64,000 bases of DNA from Deltaproteobacteria bacterium. Its GTDB lineage: Bacteria > Myxococcota_A > Polyangia > Polyangiales > Ga0077539. The notes under the pieces are model-generated. The model was given only the letters and a program-made list of their open reading frames with translations, made no database searches and was not told the origin of the DNA. The position numbers were made by a program, and so were the translations under genes. Shown here one piece after another: positions 45,004 to 64,000 of the stretch; positions within the stretch are counted from its first letter, which is position 1, and each line of letters begins with the position of its first letter. The stretch is from positions 157,898-221,897 of the forward strand of contig JADJAE010000012.1 of the NCBI GenBank assembly GCA_016704445.1, read 5' to 3'.

Positions 45004-45114
45004 GGCCTGTACCCCCTGAACTGTGACCCACCCTTAGCGCGGTGCCCACCTGGGTTTGGGACAGCGGCGAGTTGCCCCCTTCCCCGCTGCCGCGCGCCCT
45101 AACCCCCGCCTCGG

Positions 45115-46616
45115 CTTCTCTTTACCCAAATCCGTCGTTTGATGTGGGCATGTGCCCGTTCGCTCGCAGCATCGCGACGACTTCTGCGGCGTCGGCGACG
45201 CGATCCATCCCTCGTCCGAACGTCTTGATCCCGGGAGGACCTCCGGAACTCTTCCCGATATAGCCGCCGAGTCGCGCGATGATGTCGACCATCGTGCCGA
45301 GCAACGGGGTCGATCCGAGGGCCGGGGCATCCTTGCGATGCTTCTTGAAGAGCAGCAGCGCTGCATCAATCTCGTCGCGCGCGAAGATCTCGTCTGCCGG
45401 CAGCTCGGGCTGCGTGCGTGAGAGATGCAGGATGTGCTGACGATGCGCGGCCACGCTCAAGTGCAGGGTAGCCCACTTGCACAGGGCGTCGAAGGACTCG
45501 AGCTGCGAACTCTCCACACCGCACGTTCCGGTCTTCCACGTGTAGTGAAGCCGCTCGATCAGCCAGCGCTGCGTGTAGGCCCGTACGACGCGGATCGCGT
45601 CATCCAGCGTGTGCACCGGAAACGTCGTCAGCAGCAGCCAGTCGAGCGGCTCTTCTCCGTCGGGGCACGTGCCCGCCTCACGGGCCTGCACCGCCGTCAC
45701 GTGAACCTCTCCGAGCCGCTTCTTGGACCACAGCGCTCGCAGCTCGAAGCCCACGCCCACGGTGCGCAACTCGAGACGGGCGATGCGGGGAGTTCTCTTG
45801 GGACCCCGGGGCACCTCGATGTAGATCGCCGCAAGATCGGGCGCCGACGCGATGGCTTCGCGGAGCTTGAGGTGCCCGCGACGGAGCGTGCGGGCGTTGA
45901 CGAGGCGGTCCTTGTTCGAGCGAACGGTCACCATCTGGCCGGGCTCGACGCCGCGCAGCAGAACGTGGCTGGCGTCCCCTTCGCGATCGATCTGATACCA
46001 GACCCGCGTGTCCGCGCCTTCGGCCCGAAGAACCGACTCGAACTCCTCTTGCAGCCCCGTCCAATGACGGCTCTCCTTCTCCGCGAGGGGCGCAGAGCGT
46101 CCGACGTGCCGGCGGTGTCTGGCCTCGACCAGAGCACGTGCGCCCCGACGCCGAGCGGAACGCCGTCGAAGCTCGCCGCCAGCAGGATCATGCTCTTGAT
46201 CCCGCGACCGCCCATGCGGCGTGAGCCGACGGACCCGACGCCGTCGTCACCGCGTCGATCGGTATGCGCGATGCTCGAACCGTCCACGATGCCGATCACC
46301 AGCGCGTGCCTGCTGCATCGGCGCGCGGTGGCGACGTGAACCGCTTCCGCGAGCGGCTCCCACCGAACCTTCGACGATTCCAAGAAGCGGTATGCGCCCT
46401 TCCGCTCCGCCGGTACCTCGAAGACCGCCGATACGGTCCCGGACGGGTGGGACGACAAGCGCTCCCACATCTGCATCACGCGAGTCGTCCGGGCCCAATG
46501 CCCGAAGTGCGCGTGCGCGAACTCATGCCAGGCCAGCGAGACGGGAGCTTTCATCTTCGAATGAGAGCTCTCCCCGCCGGAAACGCCACCGACCTACACT
46601 TTTGGGTAAAGAGAAG
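45115..46616 (-). mobile_element. Tn5/IS50-like IS4-family insertion sequence (IS-2)
   Basis: Perfect 16-bp terminal inverted repeats CTTCTCTTTACCCAAA at 45115-45130 and (complement) 46601-46616, flanked by a 9-bp direct repeat CCGCCTCGG at 45106-45114 and 46617-46625. A 9-bp duplication is the value known for Tn5/IS50. Length 1502 bp with one transposase, whose stop codon lies inside the left repeat. Confidence 0.92.
45122..46554 (-). CDS. Tn5-like IS4-family transposase, frameshifted
   Basis: Two frames joined near 46087-46090 give 477 aa, matching Tn5 transposase (476 aa). One extra base in the GGGG run there (plus-strand view) converts PSRRRRAV to PLAEKESRHW and restores continuity. Motifs: first Asp in VIGIVDGSSIAH, second Asp in VWYQIDREGDA, and Glu in YTQRWLIERLHYTWKTG, the Tn5 Y-x2-RW-x-IE-x2-H-x2-WKTG signature, then LGGYIGKSSGGPPG. 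As sequenced it is inactive, yet the IS ends are perfect, which favours a consensus error or very recent decay. Confidence 0.87.
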
Positions 46617-46732
46617 CCGCCTCGGGGGCAGGGCTCAGGGGATCGAGGACGTGAGCTCGAACGGGCACCGAAGAAAACCTCCAGTACGACCCCTGCGTTG
46701 GCAGTCGCCGAAGCCCTGCCCCCGAGGCGGCT

Positions 46733-47093
46733 CCGTTCGGCACACAAGTCACGATTTGCCTTCAATTCAAGCCGATGCGTACGATGGATGGCGGTGCCCG
46801 CTGTGCCCGCGGGTTGGAAACCCGCGGCAACGATGGGTACGGTGGGGCCGTGACACCGGAAGTCCGCGAGCGGACTTCTCTTCGCTCGTGAGCGTCGACG
46901 CAACGCCCTCGCGGGAAAGGCCTCACTTGGAGATGGCGCGACTCTCCAGAGCAGTCCGCCTGCGGACTTCCGGCGAGCTTTCACCGAACCCATCGTTGCC
47001 GCGGGTTTCCAACCCGCGGGCACAGCGGGCACCGCCATCCATCGCACGCATCGGCTTGAATTGAAGGCGAATCGTGACTTGTGTGCCGAACGG
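46733..47093. repeat. Palindromic element PE-C (family II), nested in PE-B
   Basis: 105-bp arms 46733-46837 and 46989-47093 with a single mismatch near 46780. The inner part of the arm (GGTTGGAAACCCGCGGCAAC) matches the 22-bp arm at 231-252. The 151-bp loop holds GGAAGTCCGC/GCGGACTTC words also found at 274-294. It sits directly inside PE-B, splitting its inner part. Confidence 0.82.
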
Positions 47094-47172
47094 AGCCGAG
47101 GCGGGGGTTAGGGCGCGCGGCAGCGGGGAAGGGGGCAACTCGCCGCTGTCCCAAACCCAGGTGGGCAGCGCT

Positions 47173-48417
47173 CTAGCTCTGGCAGACACCATTGATGCAG
47201 TTCATGCCGCTCGGGCACGAATTCGCGCAGCGTCCGCAGTTCGCGCGATCGCTATCCGGGTTGACGCAGTTGCCGGCACAGATGATGTCGCCAGAGCCGC
47301 AGCCTGCTCTGCACGTCCCTCCAACGCACGACTGGCCGGTCGGACACGCGTGACCGCAGCTCCCACAGTTGAGCGTCTCACTGGTCAGGTCGATGCACGC
47401 TCCCGAGCAGTTTGTAAGGCCGGTGCCGCAACCCGCCACGCAGGTTCCCGCCACGCAGTGAGTGCCGGCCGAGCATGCGTGGCCGCAGCGCCCGCAGTGC
47501 ATCGGGTGTGATTGCAGGTCAGTGCAGCGGCCGCCGCAATTGACCTGTGGGCTGGAGCAGGCGAAGGGGCGGCAGATTCCGAGCTGACACTCCTCCCCGA
47601 CGGAGCAGGCGTGGGCGCAGCTACCGCAGTTGGCCAGACTCGTCTGCATATCGACGCACGCAGAGCCGCAGAAAACAAGGTCAGGCGGGCAAGGTGACGT
47701 TGACGTATCACATCGACCGCCATTGCACCGCTGCATGTCCGGACAGCGGTTGCCGCAGCGACCGCAGTGCAGGGAGTTGAGGAGTGTGTCGGTGCACATG
47801 CCGTCACAAACGGTCTCGCCAGTCGCGCAGGAGCACGAGCCGCTCACGCACATGCGACCACTGGGGCAGGCATTGCCGCAGCGACCGCAGTTCATCGGGT
47901 CAAACTGGACGGGGACGCACAGGCCGCTGCAGCGAAGGAGGCCGGGCGGACAGGCCGCGAGGGGGAGACACATCCCTCCGCTGCACGCCTCCTCGGCGGA
48001 GCATCGGTGATTGCACATTCCGCAGTTCTCGCGGTCGAGCATCACGTCGATGCAGAGGGGGCCGCAGAGCATCATCGGCGCTGTGCAGCCACCATCGACA
48101 GGCATCGACGCGTCGGGGCGCGGAATGATCGTAGCGCCAGAATCGGCGGTGTCCGAGGGCACATCGGGGGAGATCGCAGGAGCGTCCTTGCCGGGGATCT
48201 GAGCGTCCTGCATCGGGGTGACGGGGACGTCCTGCGTGGGGAGAACGCGGTCCTCGGGGGTGTCGGTGGACACATCGCGGGGGCCGGGAGGGACGTCCTG
48301 CGTGGGGTTGCCCGCGTCGCTGGGCAGCTCCGACGGGATGACTACCGGGCGTGAACTGGTGGTGCAGGCGAAAGCGCCGACCAATGCAAGGAGAGCGACA
48401 AGAGATCGCGGGTACAT
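47173..48417 (-). CDS. Stig1-like Cys-rich repeat lipoprotein
   Basis: A 414-aa lipoprotein (lipobox GAFAC) with an Asp/Pro/Val-rich linker (DVPPGPRDVSTDTPED style) and eight or nine repeats of about 35 residues. Each has CGGRCTDLQ...HCGRCGHAC..G.HCV.GTC, the pattern annotated as Stig1-like in myxobacterial exported proteins. Six cysteines per repeat suggest disulphide-linked knots outside the cell. It begins 14 bp after the stop of the giant gene on the same strand, so both are probably one operon. The palindromic element PE-B ends six bases beyond its stop codon. Confidence 0.85.
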   Translation of the reverse strand: MYPRSLVALLALVGAFACTTSSRPVVIPSELPSDAGNPTQDVPPGPRDVSTDTPEDRVLPTQDVPVTPMQDAQIPGKDAPAISPDVPSDTADSGATIIPRPDASMPVDGGCTAPMMLCGPLCIDVMLDRENCGMCNHRCSAEEACSGGMCLPLAACPPGLLRCSGLCVPVQFDPMNCGRCGNACPSGRMCVSGSCSCATGETVCDGMCTDTLLNSLHCGRCGNRCPDMQRCNGGRCDTSTSPCPPDLVFCGSACVDMQTSLANCGSCAHACSVGEECQLGICRPFACSSPQVNCGGRCTDLQSHPMHCGRCGHACSAGTHCVAGTCVAGCGTGLTNCSGACIDLTSETLNCGSCGHACPTGQSCVGGTCRAGCGSGDIICAGNCVNPDSDRANCGRCANSCPSGMNCINGVCQS

Positions 48418-48431
48418 CGCCTCAGCTCCGA

Positions 48432-64000
<15,569 letters not shown>

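Larger units (their letters stand above)
43129..45025 (-). repeat. Palindromic element PE-A (family I), interrupted by an IS
   Basis: Left arm 43129-43232 pairs with right arm 43306-43400 continued at 45017-45025, about 104 bp per arm. Each arm contains a CTGGGGT...ACCCCAG hairpin and an inner GACCCC hairpin followed by TTTCG. The loop 43233-43305, read on the minus strand, matches the loop of the element at position 1 (CCGAAACTC, ATGGACC, TCCGGAAGCT). An IS4-type insertion sequence sits in the right arm, flanked by a 13-bp duplication. No ORF belongs to the element itself. Confidence 0.8.
45043..47167. repeat. Palindromic element PE-B (family III), interrupted by an IS and by another palindrome
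   Basis: A 74-bp inverted repeat at 45043-45116 and 47094-47167 (core CCTGGGTTTGGGACAGCGGC). The left arm is broken near its inner end by IS-2; inside lie a shorter pair 46613-46636 / 46710-46733 (core AGCCCTGCCCCCGAGGCGGC) and the nested element PE-C. The outer right end stops six bases before the stop codon of the Stig1-like lipoprotein gene. No gene of its own is seen. Confidence 0.8.

Noticed and set aside
46733..47093. Integron attC site
   Set aside because: Large palindrome without an attC-type core pair, cassette genes or an integrase.

Overview
The window looks like chromosome from a GC-rich, soil-type bacterium, most likely a myxobacterium (Myxococcota, Polyangiales-like). Reasons: very high GC; many lipoproteins with Asp-rich linkers; MopE-type, Stig1-like and other Cys-rich surface proteins; giant repetitive secreted proteins; and long two-component hybrid kinases. 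No rRNA, tRNA, CRISPR or prophage genes were recognised. This taxonomic reading is inference from gene content only.

Layout. 1-467: two adjacent palindromic repeat elements without genes. 468-6087: housekeeping and unknown genes (SWIM protein, Old Yellow Enzyme, a minus-strand SDR-rpiA-paralogue pair operon, small unknowns). 6262-16587: exported proteins (two paralogous NlpC/P60-like proteins, prolyl oligopeptidase, triple-LCCL lipoprotein, GH36 galactosidase), a site-2 protease with CBS domains and a DUF2293 protein. 16703-23353: a membrane nuclease-like protein, a very long IPT/TIG plus kelch-like lipoprotein, an outer-membrane barrel and a GyrI-like protein. 23358-29642: a complete stressosome operon (globin-coupled RsbR, RsbS, RsbT, phosphatase) divergent from a GAF histidine kinase, then a DUF2249-hemerythrin protein, a universal stress protein and an NmrA-like protein. 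29751-37000: PAS hybrid kinase, RarD, a Cys-rich lipoprotein and a MopE-like lipoprotein, with a 34-G homopolymer between the last two. 37173-42882: a TetR-glycyl radical enzyme-activase operon facing a cytochrome c'-like, DUF59 and NnrS-like operon. 43129-47167: a nest of large palindromic repeats, two of which carry complete IS4-type insertion sequences with exact target duplications. 47173-64000 (minus strand, running off the right edge): a Stig1-like lipoprotein downstream of a giant gene of more than 15.5 kb. That gene encodes about 65 disintegrin-like Cys repeats alternating with Gly-rich domains, one type of which resembles the ALK/LTK glycine-rich domain.

How the parts may work together. 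A haem-globin stressosome, a hemerythrin-type protein, a cytochrome c'-like lipoprotein with an NnrS-like membrane protein, PAS/GAF kinases and an oxygen-sensitive glycyl radical enzyme all point to sensing of, and adaptation to, changing O2 or NO. The right third is devoted to very large cell-surface proteins.

Data-quality warning. At least nine genes or gene segments carry frame breaks, nearly all single-base indels in short G/C runs. Single-base correction restores textbook-length proteins in several cases, so consensus errors are a strong alternative to genuine gene decay.
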